Assembly: GCF_024112395.2 (NCBI RefSeq)
Contig: NZ_CP078013.2
Coordinates: 2,666,001 to 2,730,000, forward strand
Direction of reading: 5' to 3'
Length of the DNA: 64,000 bases
Source: Pseudomonas pergaminensis
Lineage (GTDB): Bacteria; Pseudomonadota; Gammaproteobacteria; Pseudomonadales; Pseudomonadaceae
Shown: positions 1 through 8,716 of the stretch, one piece after another
How the letters are laid out: each line of letters opens with the position of its first letter
How positions within the stretch are numbered: position 1 is the first letter of the stretch
Made by a program: the position numbers and the translations under genes
The notes under the pieces: model-generated
What the model saw: only the letters and a program-made list of their open reading frames with translations
The model's database searches: none
What the model was told of the DNA's origin: nothing

Positions 1-998
1 GAGGGCGCTTCTTTCATGCGCCGCTGATTGCTACACTGCCCGGCGCCACGTTTGTTGGCGTCGTTACTCGCTCACTTGAACGCCGCCAGCAGTTGGCGAC
101 TGACCATCCTGGTCTCAAGGCTTTCGATTCCATCGGCCAGATCGTCGAGGCGGGTGTCGACGCCTTGGTTATTTCCACCACCCTCAAAGGCCGCCCGGCC
201 CTGGTGCTGGAAGCCATCGAACACGGCGTTACCGTGGTCAGCGACAAACCCTTCGCCGCCAACGCCGAACAGGCCCAGGCGCTGATCACTGCGGCCGAGC
301 GCCAGGGCACGCTGCTCAGCGTGTATCAGAACCGGCGCTGGGATTCGGACTACCTGACCCTGCGCAAGCTCATCGACGCCGGTGCCCTGGGCAAAATCAG
401 CCGCTTTGAATCCCGCGTGGAACGCTACAGCCCGCAAGCCGTAGGTAACGCCAGCGGTGGTGGCTGGCTGCGCGACTTGGGCAGCCATTTGGTCGACCAG
501 GCGTTGCAACTGTTCGGCCCGGTAGATCGAGTGTTCGCCCAGCTGCATTACACCGCCGAACACCCCACGGTGGATCACGGCTTCTTTGTCTCCCTGACTC
601 ATGCCAACGGCGTGATCTCCCATCTGTGGGGCAACGCCTTGCAAAACAGCCAGGCACCGCGTTTTCGCGTCAGTGGCAGCGCAGGCTGTTACACCGTCGA
701 AGGCCTGGACGGTCAGGAAGAGGCGTTAATGGCCGGCAAGTCGCCGAAAACCGAAGGCGAGCACTGGGGTGCCGAAGAGCATCGACGCTGGGGCTGGTTC
801 GAACAAGGTTCTGAGCGTGAGCGAGTACCTTCGGAAAAGGGCTGCTGGACGCAGTTCTATCGGCAGTTGCAACTGGCGGTGCAAGGGCAGGGGCCGTTGC
901 CGGTGGACGCCTATGACGCGCTGGAAACCACCCGTATATTGGACGCCGCACGCCTGAGCGCCGAGCGCCAGCAGGTGGTTTCAACAAAAATAGAATAA
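1..998 (+). CDS. Gfo/Idh/MocA-family oxidoreductase (5' truncated by window edge)
   Basis: The reading frame is open from the first bases of the window to the TAA at 996-998, so the true start and the first strand of the Rossmann fold lie upstream. What is visible is the rest of the NAD(P)-binding domain, including the family's E/D-K-P motif as SDKPFAA, followed by the C-terminal alpha/beta domain with GGGWLRDLGSHLVDQ, the usual region carrying the catalytic His. Such enzymes oxidise or reduce sugars and cyclitols. Its position just before a rhizopine/inositol-type ABC transporter suggests a role in inositol or related cyclitol catabolism, which is inference. The TTG near position 93 is not the start because homologous sequence continues upstream of it. 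Confidence 0.88.
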   Translation, partial: GRFFHAPLIATLPGATFVGVVTRSLERRQQLATDHPGLKAFDSIGQIVEAGVDALVISTTLKGRPALVLEAIEHGVTVVSDKPFAANAEQAQALITAAERQGTLLSVYQNRRWDSDYLTLRKLIDAGALGKISRFESRVERYSPQAVGNASGGGWLRDLGSHLVDQALQLFGPVDRVFAQLHYTAEHPTVDHGFFVSLTHANGVISHLWGNALQNSQAPRFRVSGSAGCYTVEGLDGQEEALMAGKSPKTEGEHWGAEEHRRWGWFEQGSERERVPSEKGCWTQFYRQLQLAVQGQGPLPVDAYDALETTRILDAARLSAERQQVVSTKIE

Positions 999-1018
999 AA
1001 TTCTAAAACAGGTTGATA

Positions 1019-1034
1019 TGGAAATTATTTTCCA
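1019..1034. promoter_or_regulatory. Candidate IolR operator (GGAA-N6-TTCC)
   Basis: A palindrome TGGAAA-N4-TTTCCA sits between the oxidoreductase and the ABC transporter genes. It contains GGAA-N6-TTCC, the motif reported for the RpiR-type inositol repressor IolR in Sinorhizobium. Finding it upstream of a rhizopine-type transporter supports inositol control. Function is inferred, and no iolR gene is in the window. A second inverted repeat, TAGAAT-aaa-ATTCTA, at 991-1005 overlaps the upstream stop codon. Confidence 0.45.
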
Positions 1035-1125
1035 ATAAAGTCTTTTCCAGGTTGCATAAAGTACGTTCGGACTCGATCCGCACGGCTCAACAAAAACAAG
1101 ATCAAAAACAACCAGGTACCGTCAG

Positions 1126-1302
1126 ATGAAAATCTTCAACGCTGTACTGCGAGTTTTACGCCCTGCCCACACGCCACGCGGTCTGCCCCGCGCCCGGCCA
1201 TTCTACTTCTCCTTCCTTAATGTGCTGTGCGTCGAAAACCAAGGCGCGCTGGTCTGCTGTATTCCAGGCGCACCGGTGGTCCGGCTGCCTGCTGAGCTCT
1301 GA
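1126..1302 (+). CDS. Possible small protein, 58 aa, unknown
   Basis: A short ATG frame of 58 codons lies in the leader of the transporter operon, 48 bases before the binding-protein gene. It has only a weak AGG upstream, no recognisable domain, and a composition rich in Pro, Arg and Leu with a Cys-Cys pair near the end. It may be a spurious frame inside a long 5' leader or a leader peptide. I do not recognise it. Confidence 0.2.
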   Translation: MKIFNAVLRVLRPAHTPRGLPRARPFYFSFLNVLCVENQGALVCCIPGAPVVRLPAEL

Positions 1303-1350
1303 TAAACGCAACGTCCAAAAAACCAACAAGAAAGTGGAGACAGACCGTTC

Positions 1351-2280
1351 ATGAAGACCCCGATCCGTTTTACCGCGCTGGCCTTGTCCATGCTGCTCGC
1401 CAGCGGTGTTGCCTCGGCTGCCGACCTGAAGATAGGCGTGAGCATGTCCGCCTTCGATGACACCTTCCTCACCTACCTGCGCGAAGACATGGACAAGCAA
1501 GCCAAATCCTATCCCAAGGGCGATGGCGTGCAGCTGCAGTTCGAGGACGCCCGCGCCGATGTGGTCAAGCAACTGAGCCAGGTCGAAAACTTTATCAGCC
1601 AGAAAGTCGACGCGATCATCGTCAACCCGGTGGATACCGCGTCGACGGCCAACATCATCAAGGCCGCCACCGCAGCGAAAATCCCGCTGGTGTTCGTCAA
1701 CCGTCGTCCTGACAGCCCGACACTGGCACCAGGCGTCGCGGCGGTGACCTCCGATGACGTCGAGGCCGGCAAGCTGCAGATGCAGTACATCGCCGAAAAG
1801 CTTGGCGGCAAAGGCAACATCGTGATCCTGCTGGGTGACTTGGCAAACAACTCCACCACCAACCGTACCAAGGGTGTGAAGGAAGTCCTGACTAAGTACC
1901 CAGGCATCAAGATCGAGCAGGAGCAGACCGGTATCTGGCTGCGTGACAAGGGCATGACCCTGGTCAACGACTGGCTGACCCAGGGCCGCGACTTCCAGGC
2001 GGTGCTGTCGAACAACGACGAGATGGCGATCGGTGCCGCCATGGCGCTGAAATCGGCGGGCAAGAAGGGCGTGTTGATCGCCGGTGTCGACGGCACGCCG
2101 GACGGCCTGAACGCAATCACCAAGGGTGACATGACCGTGTCGGCCTTCCAGGACGCCAAGGGCCAGGCGGACAAGTCGGTCGAGACGGCGCGCAAGATGG
2201 CCAAGAACGAGCCTATCGAGCAGAACGTAGTGATCCCGTTCCAGCTGATCACCCCGGACAACGTCAAAGACTTCAAGTAG
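1351..2280 (+). CDS. Sugar/cyclitol ABC transporter, periplasmic binding protein (rhizopine/inositol type)
   Basis: This 309-residue protein begins with a clear Sec signal peptide ending near residue 24 (ASGVASA then ADLKIG). The rest is a type I periplasmic binding protein of the ribose/rhizopine group: KIGVSMSAFDDTFLTYL opens the first lobe, and the interlobe region has AIIVNPVDT and VFVNRRP, close to MocB-like rhizopine and inositol binders. It should deliver ligand to the ATPase and permease encoded next. The ATG follows GTGGAGACAGACCGTTC, a usable ribosome site. Together with the flanking dehydrogenase it points to myo-inositol or a derivative as substrate, which is inference from family and context. 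Confidence 0.9.
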   Translation: MKTPIRFTALALSMLLASGVASAADLKIGVSMSAFDDTFLTYLREDMDKQAKSYPKGDGVQLQFEDARADVVKQLSQVENFISQKVDAIIVNPVDTASTANIIKAATAAKIPLVFVNRRPDSPTLAPGVAAVTSDDVEAGKLQMQYIAEKLGGKGNIVILLGDLANNSTTNRTKGVKEVLTKYPGIKIEQEQTGIWLRDKGMTLVNDWLTQGRDFQAVLSNNDEMAIGAAMALKSAGKKGVLIAGVDGTPDGLNAITKGDMTVSAFQDAKGQADKSVETARKMAKNEPIEQNVVIPFQLITPDNVKDFK

Positions 2281-2345
2281 CCCCTACATAACAACAATAA
2301 GCCGGCAGGGCGGTCGTGCCCGCCTTGCCGATGGAGTACCTCCTT

Positions 2346-3899
2346 ATGCTCGCTCAAGCCGCTGTCTCACAGCCCCCCGGCATCCAGCCGTTGCCGCTGG
2401 ACGAACCCTACCTGTTGGAAATCGTCAACATCAGCAAAGGCTTCCCCGGCGTCGTGGCCCTGGCCGACGTGCAACTGCGGGTACGCCCCGGCACAGTGCT
2501 GGCGCTGATGGGCGAGAACGGTGCGGGCAAGTCGACGCTGATGAAAATCATCGCCGGCATCTACCAGCCCGACGCTGGCGAGATTCGCCTGCGCGGCAAG
2601 CCGATTGTGTTTGAAACGCCCCTGGCGGCCCAGAAGGCCGGGATCGCGATGATCCACCAGGAACTCAACCTGATGCCGCACATGAGCATCGCCGAGAACA
2701 TCTGGATCGGCCGCGAGCAACTCAACAGCCTGCACATGGTCAATCACCGCGAAATGCACCGCTGCACGGCCGAATTGCTGGCGCGCCTGCGCATCAACCT
2801 GGACCCCGAGGAACACGTGGGTAACCTGAGCATCGCCGAGCGGCAGATGGTCGAGATTGCCAAGGCCGTGTCCTACGACTCCGACATCCTGATCATGGAT
2901 GAGCCGACGTCCGCCATTACCGAGAAGGAAGTGGCCCACCTGTTTTCGATCATTGCCGACCTCAAGTCCCAGGGCAAAGGCATCGTCTACATCACGCATA
3001 AAATGAACGAAGTGTTCGCCATCGCCGATGAAGTGGCGGTGTTCCGCGACGGCCACTACATCGGCCTGCAACGCGCCGACAGCATGAACAGCGACAGCCT
3101 GATCTCGATGATGGTCGGCCGTGAGCTGAGCCAGCTGTTCCCGGTGCGCGAGACGCCCATCGGCGACCTGCTGCTGTCGGTCCGCGACCTGCGCCTGGAC
3201 GGGGTGTTCAAGGACGTCTCCTTCGACCTGCACGCTGGCGAGATCCTTGGCATCGCCGGGCTGATGGGCTCGGGCCGCACCAATGTGGCGGAGACCCTGT
3301 TTGGCATCACCCCAAGCGACGGCGGGCAGATTGAACTGGACGGTAAAGCGGTGCGTATCAGCGACCCGCACATGGCCATCGAGAAAGGGTTTGCCCTGCT
3401 GACTGAGGACCGCAAGCTCAGTGGCCTGTTCCCGTGCCTGTCGGTCCTGGAAAACATGGAAATGGCCGTGCTGCCGCATTACTCGGGCAACGGCTTTATC
3501 CAGCAGAAAGCCCTGCGTGCGCTGTGCGAAGACATGTGCAAGAAGCTGCGGGTGAAAACCCCGTCCCTTGAGCAGTGCATCGACACCTTGTCCGGCGGCA
3601 ACCAGCAGAAGGCCTTGCTGGCACGCTGGCTGATGACCAACCCGCGCCTGCTGATCCTTGATGAACCCACGCGGGGCATCGACGTGGGCGCCAAGGCCGA
3701 GATCTATCGCTTGATCTCGTTCCTGGCCAGCGAAGGCATGGCGGTGATCATGATTTCTTCCGAATTGCCCGAAGTGCTGGGCATGAGCGACCGGGTCATG
3801 GTGATGCACGAAGGCGAATTGATGGGCACCCTGGACCGCAGCGAAGCGACCCAGGAAAAAGTCATGCAGTTGGCCTCCGGGATGACCGCAGTCCACTGA
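2346..3899 (+). CDS. Sugar ABC transporter ATP-binding protein (two ABC domains)
   Basis: About 517 residues with two tandem ABC ATPase domains, as in RbsA/MglA-type importers. The first has Walker [10 protein letters not shown] near residues 57-64 and Walker [10 protein letters not shown]. The second has the degenerate Walker [10 protein letters not shown] typical of this family, signature [14 protein letters not shown] and Walker [16 protein letters not shown] place the start at the ATG preceded by GGAG nine bases upstream rather than the GTG 30 bases earlier. It lies 65 bases after the binding-protein gene and before the permease, so the three form one transcription unit energising uptake of the same cyclitol or sugar. 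Confidence 0.93.
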   Translation: MLAQAAVSQPPGIQPLPLDEPYLLEIVNISKGFPGVVALADVQLRVRPGTVLALMGENGAGKSTLMKIIAGIYQPDAGEIRLRGKPIVFETPLAAQKAGIAMIHQELNLMPHMSIAENIWIGREQLNSLHMVNHREMHRCTAELLARLRINLDPEEHVGNLSIAERQMVEIAKAVSYDSDILIMDEPTSAITEKEVAHLFSIIADLKSQGKGIVYITHKMNEVFAIADEVAVFRDGHYIGLQRADSMNSDSLISMMVGRELSQLFPVRETPIGDLLLSVRDLRLDGVFKDVSFDLHAGEILGIAGLMGSGRTNVAETLFGITPSDGGQIELDGKAVRISDPHMAIEKGFALLTEDRKLSGLFPCLSVLENMEMAVLPHYSGNGFIQQKALRALCEDMCKKLRVKTPSLEQCIDTLSGGNQQKALLARWLMTNPRLLILDEPTRGIDVGAKAEIYRLISFLASEGMAVIMISSELPEVLGMSDRVMVMHEGELMGTLDRSEATQEKVMQLASGMTAVH

Positions 3900-3925
3900 C
3901 GTACAGAATAAGAAGGTGATGGGTT

Positions 3926-4948
3926 ATGAACGCAATAACGGATAACAAGCCTGCGACGGTGCCAACCAAAAGTCGTCGACGCATGCCCACCGAGCTGAGC
4001 ATCTTTTTGGTGCTGATCGGCATCGGCCTGGTCTTCGAGCTGTTTGGCTGGATCGTGCGGGACCAGAGTTTCCTGATGAACGCCCAGCGCCTGGTGCTGA
4101 TGATTCTGCAAGTGTCGATCATTGGTCTGCTGGCAATCGGCGTGACCCAGGTCATCATCACCACGGGGATCGATCTGTCCTCCGGTTCGGTGCTGGCGCT
4201 GTCGGCGATGATCGCTGCGAGTTTGGCCCAGACTTCCGACTTTTCCCGTGCGGTATTCCCGAGCCTGACCGACTTGCCGGTGTGGATCCCGGTGGCGATG
4301 GGGCTGGGCGTCGGGCTGCTGGCGGGGGCGATCAACGGCAGCATCATCGCCGTCACCGGCATTCCGCCGTTCATTGCGACCCTGGGCATGATGGTCTCGG
4401 CCCGTGGCCTGGCGCGTTACTACACCGAAGGCCAGCCGGTGAGCATGCTCTCGGACTCGTACACGGCCATCGGCCATGGCGCGATGCCGGTGATCATCTT
4501 CCTGGTGGTGGCGGTGATCTTCCATATCGCGCTGCGCTACACCAAGTATGGCAAGTACACCTACGCCATCGGCGGCAACATGCAGGCGGCGCGTACCTCG
4601 GGGATCAACGTCAAGCGCCACTTGATCATCGTGTACAGCATCGCCGGTCTCTTGGCTGGCCTGGCGGGTGTGGTGGCCTCGGCACGTGCCGCCACCGGCC
4701 AGGCCGGCATGGGCATGTCTTATGAGCTGGATGCGATTGCTGCGGCAGTGATCGGCGGTACCAGCCTGGCGGGCGGGGTAGGGCGCATCACCGGCACCGT
4801 GATCGGCGCGCTGATCCTTGGGGTGATGGCCAGCGGGTTTACCTTTGTCGGTGTGGATGCGTACATCCAGGACATCATCAAGGGCCTGATCATTGTGGTG
4901 GCGGTGGTGATCGACCAGTACCGCAACAAGCGCAAGCTCAAGCGCTGA
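3926..4948 (+). CDS. Sugar ABC transporter permease (RbsC type)
   Basis: A 340-residue polytopic inner-membrane protein of the branched-chain/ribose permease family. After a basic cytoplasmic N-terminus there are roughly nine hydrophobic segments, starting with LSIFLVLIGIGLVFELFGW. The family loop is present as GVTQVIITTGIDLSSGSV and the later GTSLAGGVGRITGTVIGA stretch. The ATG follows AGAAGGTGATGGGTT 26 bases after the ATPase stop. It would form the homodimeric membrane channel for the preceding binding protein and ATPase. A large inverted repeat follows directly, so this is likely the last gene of the operon. Confidence 0.92.
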   Translation: MNAITDNKPATVPTKSRRRMPTELSIFLVLIGIGLVFELFGWIVRDQSFLMNAQRLVLMILQVSIIGLLAIGVTQVIITTGIDLSSGSVLALSAMIAASLAQTSDFSRAVFPSLTDLPVWIPVAMGLGVGLLAGAINGSIIAVTGIPPFIATLGMMVSARGLARYYTEGQPVSMLSDSYTAIGHGAMPVIIFLVVAVIFHIALRYTKYGKYTYAIGGNMQAARTSGINVKRHLIIVYSIAGLLAGLAGVVASARAATGQAGMGMSYELDAIAAAVIGGTSLAGGVGRITGTVIGALILGVMASGFTFVGVDAYIQDIIKGLIIVVAVVIDQYRNKRKLKR

Positions 4949-4950
4949 GG

Positions 4951-5022
4951 CGCAGCGGCAAGCCTCAAGCCTCAAGCTGCAAGCATGCTGATGTTTGCAG
5001 CTTGTCGCTTGCCGCTTGCGGC
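4951..5022. repeat. Intergenic inverted repeat (GCGGCAAGC / CAAGCTGCAA arms)
   Basis: Both arms carry GCGGCAAGC followed by CAAGCTGCAA in opposite orientation, separated inside the left arm by a 7-base insertion relative to the right. It sits just after the permease stop. There is no T-run, so it is not a classic intrinsic terminator, although the hairpin may stabilise or end the transcript. Similar AGCTTGCAGCTTG-type repeats are common in fluorescent Pseudomonas genomes. The remaining bases up to the next gene at 5287 show nothing else I can identify. Confidence 0.65.
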
Positions 5023-5286
5023 TTATAGCTGCTTCACGAACTTTCCTGCTATAAACGCACTCCGATAACCATTCGCCAAGCCCGTCCTGGTGCCTTTTGG
5101 GGTTATCTGGGAAAAAATGCCTGTCATTTCAGTTGCTGCGCCCTCAAGTCGGCCTTAGACTGCCGCCCCTCGTAAATTGAGTGCCGGGTGGCGCTTGGAA
5201 TGGACGGCGCCTTTCCGAGACCTGCAGAGGTCGGCCGGAACGCTCCCTTATTCGCCTTAATGCACGTATTTTTTATAGAGAAATCA

Positions 5287-5691
5287 ATGACAAAGGAAAA
5301 GTTGCTGGCCATGCCGGCGGATGACTACATGAATGCCGAACAGCACGCTTTTTTCGAGCAGTTGCTGCAAGACATGAAAGTGGAACACCACGAGCGCATT
5401 GAACAGAACCGTATCGCCATTGAAAGCCTGGACACCCCGGCCGATCCGGCTGACGCCGCTTCCGTTGAAGAAGAGCGTACCTGGCTGGTCAACGCAATCG
5501 ACCGCGACCAGCGCATGCTGCCGCAGCTTGAGCGTGCACTGGAACGCATCAAGGAAGATTCCTTTGGCTGGTGCGATGACAGCGGCGAGCCTATCGGCCT
5601 CAAGCGCCTGCTGATCAGCCCGACCACCAAGTACTGCATCGAAGCGCAAGAGCGCCACGAGCAGATCGACAAGCACCAGCGCCAAGCCTGA
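5287..5691 (+). CDS. DksA/TraR-family RNA polymerase-binding regulator, zinc-ligand-poor DksA2-like paralogue
   Basis: A 134-residue DksA-like protein. The coiled-coil tip motif DxxDAA is intact (D53, D56, A57, A58), so it should reach the RNA polymerase secondary channel and act with ppGpp like DksA. The C-terminal zinc-finger region reads C96-D-D-S99 then 17 residues then C117-I-E-A120, so only two of the four Cys ligands of classical DksA remain. This is close to the CxxT-x17-CxxA pattern of the zinc-independent P. aeruginosa DksA2. The start is the ATG at 5287; an upstream in-frame ATG at 5188 lacks a ribosome site. I saw no convincing Zur box upstream, so zinc regulation is unproven. Confidence 0.88.
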   Translation: MTKEKLLAMPADDYMNAEQHAFFEQLLQDMKVEHHERIEQNRIAIESLDTPADPADAASVEEERTWLVNAIDRDQRMLPQLERALERIKEDSFGWCDDSGEPIGLKRLLISPTTKYCIEAQERHEQIDKHQRQA

Positions 5692-5828
5692 TGCGGTGAA
5701 GCTGGGGGATCGCCACGCGGTTCCCCAGGGAAAGACCCGTTACACCCCGTCTATTGATCTGCTGCAAGCTACCCCACTAAAGGCCCATGGATAATGGCCT
5801 GATAGTGGCGTTTAATGCAGGAACAATA

Positions 5829-7469
5829 ATGACAAGCAGTGGGGTAACGACGATGGCTGGAGACGGATCTCTGATGGGCGCAGCTGTGCCACCGCAACCG
5901 GTGGTGCGCGGGTTGCCCGGCTGGCTCACGCCGTTCTTGCAGAGCACCGCCCTGGTGTTGGTACTGCTGGGCCTGGCGCTTGCCAGCCTGCCACTCTACG
6001 TCTGCTTGCCACTGGCGCTGCTGGTGATCTGGCTGCCTCGGCTGAAAAGTCGCACGCCGGTTATTGCCTCCTCCGAAGGCGTCGATGCCATTGGCGAGCT
6101 GACGCGCGACCTGTCCTACACCACCAGCCATAACGCATTGTCCGCCGCCGGCGTGGCCTATTCGGTCAAGCAGCTGGCTGCCCGGTTGCAATCACAGTTG
6201 AGCGCCGCCAAGCAGATTGTCAGCAGTGCCGAGGTGATGATCGGCACCGAAAAGATCACCTCTCAACTCAGTCGCGAAGCGCTAGGCGCTGCCAGCCAGG
6301 CCCACCGGCGCAGCACTGAAGGCCGCGAGGTGCTGGCCCAATCGATCACGCGTATGCACCAGCTCAGCCAGCGCGCGAATGCCAGTCGTGAACTGATCGA
6401 AGCCTTGAGTCAGCGCAGTGAGGAAATCCAGCGGGTGACTCTGGTGATCCAGTCCATCGCCAGCCAGACCAATTTGCTGGCGCTCAACGCGGCCATTGAA
6501 GCCGCACGGGCCGGTGAACACGGGCGCGGGTTCGCGGTGGTCGCCGATGAAGTGCGCGGGCTCGCCGGGCGAACAGCCACGGCCACTGATGAAGTGGGCG
6601 TGATGGTCGCGGATATCCAGCAACGCACTGCCCAGGTGGTGGAACAGATTCGCCAGCTCTCGGCCGACCTGCACACCGGCGTCGAGCAGGTGGAGCACGC
6701 TGGCGAGCAACTGCAAAATATCGCCAGCCTGGCGGCGGATGTGGAGGGCCAGGTTAATGAAATCGCCCAGGGCACCGACACCAATCGCACGCAACTCGAC
6801 AGCCTGTTCCATGCCGTGGAGCAGATGCGCAGCGACCTGGCCGTCAGCGATCAGCAAACCCGTCAACTGGCTGAGGCTGCCGTGCAGATGGAAGGCCAGG
6901 CCGAAACCATCAGCGAGCGCCTGGCCGAAGTCGGGCTGGATGACTACCACCAGCGCATCTACGACCTGGCGCGTGAAGGCGCAAGCCGGATTGCCGCGCA
7001 GTTCGAAGCCGATGTGCAGCAGAACCGCATCAGCCTGGACGACCTGTTCGACCGCAGCTACACGCCGATCGCCAATACCAGCCCGAGCAAATACCACACC
7101 CGCTTTGACGGCTACACCGACCAGGTGCTGCCGGCGATCCAGGAGGCACTGTTGCCACGGCATGAAGGGTTGGTGTTTGCCATCGCCTGCACGCCCCAGG
7201 GCTATGTGCCGACGCACAACAAGGCGTTCTCCCACGCGCTGACCGGTGATGCGCAGGTGGATGCCGTGCAGAACCGCACCAAGCGCAAGTTTGAAGACCG
7301 CACCGGGATCCGCTGTGGCAGCCACCAACAGGCCGTTCTGCTGCAGACCTATACCCGTGACACCGGCGAACTGATGCACGACCTGTCGGTGCCGATCATG
7401 GTCAAGGGCCGGCATTGGGGCGGCTTGCGCCTGGGCTATAAACCCGAGGTAGCAAAAGGCGGACGATAG
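5829..7469 (+). CDS. Methyl-accepting chemotaxis-type protein with C-terminal sensory-like domain
   Basis: About 546 residues. Two hydrophobic segments (roughly 37-72) form a hairpin with no periplasmic loop. The methyl-accepting signalling domain follows, with the conserved tip [16 protein letters not shown] and [12 protein letters not shown] near residues 208-245, which contacts CheA/CheW. Instead of ending there, the protein continues for about 140 residues (from ~405) into a Cache/PAS-like module with [29 protein letters not shown] and a final [21 protein letters not shown]. The start at 5829 has AGGA seven bases upstream; the in-frame ATG at 5787 has no such site. It stands alone, away from che genes. 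Ligand unknown. Confidence 0.88.
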   Translation: MTSSGVTTMAGDGSLMGAAVPPQPVVRGLPGWLTPFLQSTALVLVLLGLALASLPLYVCLPLALLVIWLPRLKSRTPVIASSEGVDAIGELTRDLSYTTSHNALSAAGVAYSVKQLAARLQSQLSAAKQIVSSAEVMIGTEKITSQLSREALGAASQAHRRSTEGREVLAQSITRMHQLSQRANASRELIEALSQRSEEIQRVTLVIQSIASQTNLLALNAAIEAARAGEHGRGFAVVADEVRGLAGRTATATDEVGVMVADIQQRTAQVVEQIRQLSADLHTGVEQVEHAGEQLQNIASLAADVEGQVNEIAQGTDTNRTQLDSLFHAVEQMRSDLAVSDQQTRQLAEAAVQMEGQAETISERLAEVGLDDYHQRIYDLAREGASRIAAQFEADVQQNRISLDDLFDRSYTPIANTSPSKYHTRFDGYTDQVLPAIQEALLPRHEGLVFAIACTPQGYVPTHNKAFSHALTGDAQVDAVQNRTKRKFEDRTGIRCGSHQQAVLLQTYTRDTGELMHDLSVPIMVKGRHWGGLRLGYKPEVAKGGR

Positions 7470-7584
7470 GGATTATTGCTGTTTATGCAATGGAGCTATT
7501 CCGGGGATAGCTTTTTCCAACTGGAGGAAAACCGTAGCATGGCCAACATTGTTAGCCAGCTAACTAATGCTGCGGAGAAGCTTC

Positions 7585-7788
7585 ATGCAAAACAAAGTCG
7601 ATGTCGCCGTGATGATTGGCAGTGGCGTTCCCGAAACCTTGCGTGCGCTGGGTCAGAAGGCTTGCTGGGTGGTGTTGCTCAACGGTGAGCAGCGCGGCAC
7701 GGCGTTCGCCAGTCGCGATGAAGCGGAGGAGTGCAGGGCTGCCTGGCAGGCGCTGTTGCGCCTGGAGCAGTCAGACAGCCTGCATTGA
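7585..7788 (+). CDS. Small conserved hypothetical protein, 67 aa
   Basis: A 67-residue soluble protein starting MQNKVDVAVMIGSG with a good GGAG site nine bases before the ATG. It is rich in Trp, Cys and acidic residues (ACWVVLLNGEQRGTAFASRDEAEECRAAW), which reads like a small alpha/beta domain in which a short hairpin is followed by a helix. I do not recognise a family. A second frame starting at 7539 behind a GGAGG site overlaps it and encodes a 49-residue product with poor composition; this could be a coupled leader or chance. Confidence 0.6.
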   Translation: MQNKVDVAVMIGSGVPETLRALGQKACWVVLLNGEQRGTAFASRDEAEECRAAWQALLRLEQSDSLH

Positions 7789-7795
7789 CGCCGAC

Positions 7796-8032
7796 TCAGT
7801 TCGCTTGATGCAGGCGCTGGTTCAGTTCATCCACGGCAATCGCCCATTCGGCATCGTCGCGAAGCTCTTCCTTGAGAAAACTCGCTTGTTGCGCCGACCA
7901 GAACGGTGCATCGATGAGCTTCACGTCTTCAGGCAATGGATGGGCAACGATAAACGCATCGATGGCGTCTGGGGTTGAATCCAGGCCCAATTGTTCAAAC
8001 AGGGTTTCAAGGGTGGGGATTGGCGCGTCCAT
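7796..8032 (-). CDS. DUF2789 family protein
   Basis: A 78-residue acidic protein beginning MDAPIPTLETLFEQLGLDS and containing the family block IDAFIVAHPLPEDVKLIDAPFW and SFLKEELRDDAEWA. This matches DUF2789, a small, widespread gammaproteobacterial family of unknown role. I chose the inner ATG because the bases GGAG of the codons before it provide a ribosome site; the outer ATG four codons earlier lacks one. It ends seven bases from the convergent small gene at 7585-7788. Confidence 0.85.
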   Translation of the reverse strand: MDAPIPTLETLFEQLGLDSTPDAIDAFIVAHPLPEDVKLIDAPFWSAQQASFLKEELRDDAEWAIAVDELNQRLHQAN

Positions 8033-8099
8033 TTGGTTCTCCATGCAGGGTGGTCGTTATGCATGGGAGGGTTGTGGCGCAGCAGAGTTCTATCGGATC

Positions 8100-8384
8100 T
8101 CAGGAATTCAGGGCCCCGGCGTCCACGGCAGTCTTTAACGCCTTGGCGGCGTCCTTGGCGGCGATGGCAGCCGCGTCGACAGTTTTGAACCAGCGGTCTT
8201 TTTCCACCTGGTGGGTGGTGACAGTGGTCAGCGGTGGCTTGGCCCGCATTACGATCACAGCTTGGAATTCGCCGTCTACTTCTCTCGCGTCGCCATGGAT
8301 GAAAAATTCGCCGATATCAAATTCCGTCACGTAGAGCCTTCCCTTGGAGATAACTGCACTGGTGAAACCTGGCCCGGCGGGCAC
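8100..8384 (-). CDS. Conserved hypothetical protein, about 94 aa
   Basis: A small protein with a beta-rich first half (GFTSAVISKGRLYVTEFDIGEFFIHGD, split here by my reading) and an Ala/Lys-rich helical tail ending KDAAKALKTAVDAGALNS. No signal peptide or membrane segment is seen. The start is uncertain: the GTG used here has a poor ribosome site, and the frame stays open for about 15 codons upstream with CTG codons only. It lies between two other small minus-strand genes and may be co-transcribed with the one at 8441-8716. I do not recognise the family. Confidence 0.5.
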   Translation of the reverse strand: MPAGPGFTSAVISKGRLYVTEFDIGEFFIHGDAREVDGEFQAVIVMRAKPPLTTVTTHQVEKDRWFKTVDAAAIAAKDAAKALKTAVDAGALNS

Positions 8385-8440
8385 AAACTTCAGTGGACGG
8401 GCCAGTATGGCAGTTGTTGCGGGTCGGCGGCGCAGTTAAG

Positions 8441-8716
8441 TTAATGGCCTGACGAAACGATTGCTCCGTGGGCTGTCTGCAGCATTGCTTCAAGTTTCTT
8501 GGCCAGCTCGCAGGCCTTGACATGGTCGCTGCGAAAGCCTTTGATTCGGCCGCTGAGCACTTCGCGGATGTGGAAGAAGTTTCTACCGGCAGGCACGACT
8601 TGGTAAAGAACCGAATCCGAGTACCCATCAGAGCCATTCAAGCGGTAGTATTGGGCTTCGTCCTGACGGGATGGACGGGTGTACGAAGACATAGCGCTGT
8701 AGGTTGATCGTTGCAT
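8441..8716 (-). CDS. Conserved hypothetical protein, 91 aa
   Basis: A 91-residue protein whose ATG is preceded by AAAGGAG at ideal spacing, which makes translation credible. The sequence starts MQRSTYSAMSSYTRPSR, then has YRLNGSDGYSDSVLYQVV and a helical C-terminus FRSDHVKACELAKKLEAML. The central part suggests a small beta-sheet followed by a long helix. No catalytic motif is evident. It is the first gene of a short minus-strand series running to 7796. Confidence 0.6.
   Translation of the reverse strand: MQRSTYSAMSSYTRPSRQDEAQYYRLNGSDGYSDSVLYQVVPAGRNFFHIREVLSGRIKGFRSDHVKACELAKKLEAMLQTAHGAIVSSGH

Noticed and set aside
2367..3896. A 500-codon minus-strand frame opposite the sugar ATPase
   Set aside because: Its product is a His/Asp/Gln-rich string of the sort seen opposite GC-rich genes; the plus strand has a complete double ABC ATPase.
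5695..5745. Terminator after the dksA-like gene
   Set aside because: CTGGGG and CCCCAG can pair, but no T-run follows and the loop is long, so I do not call it.
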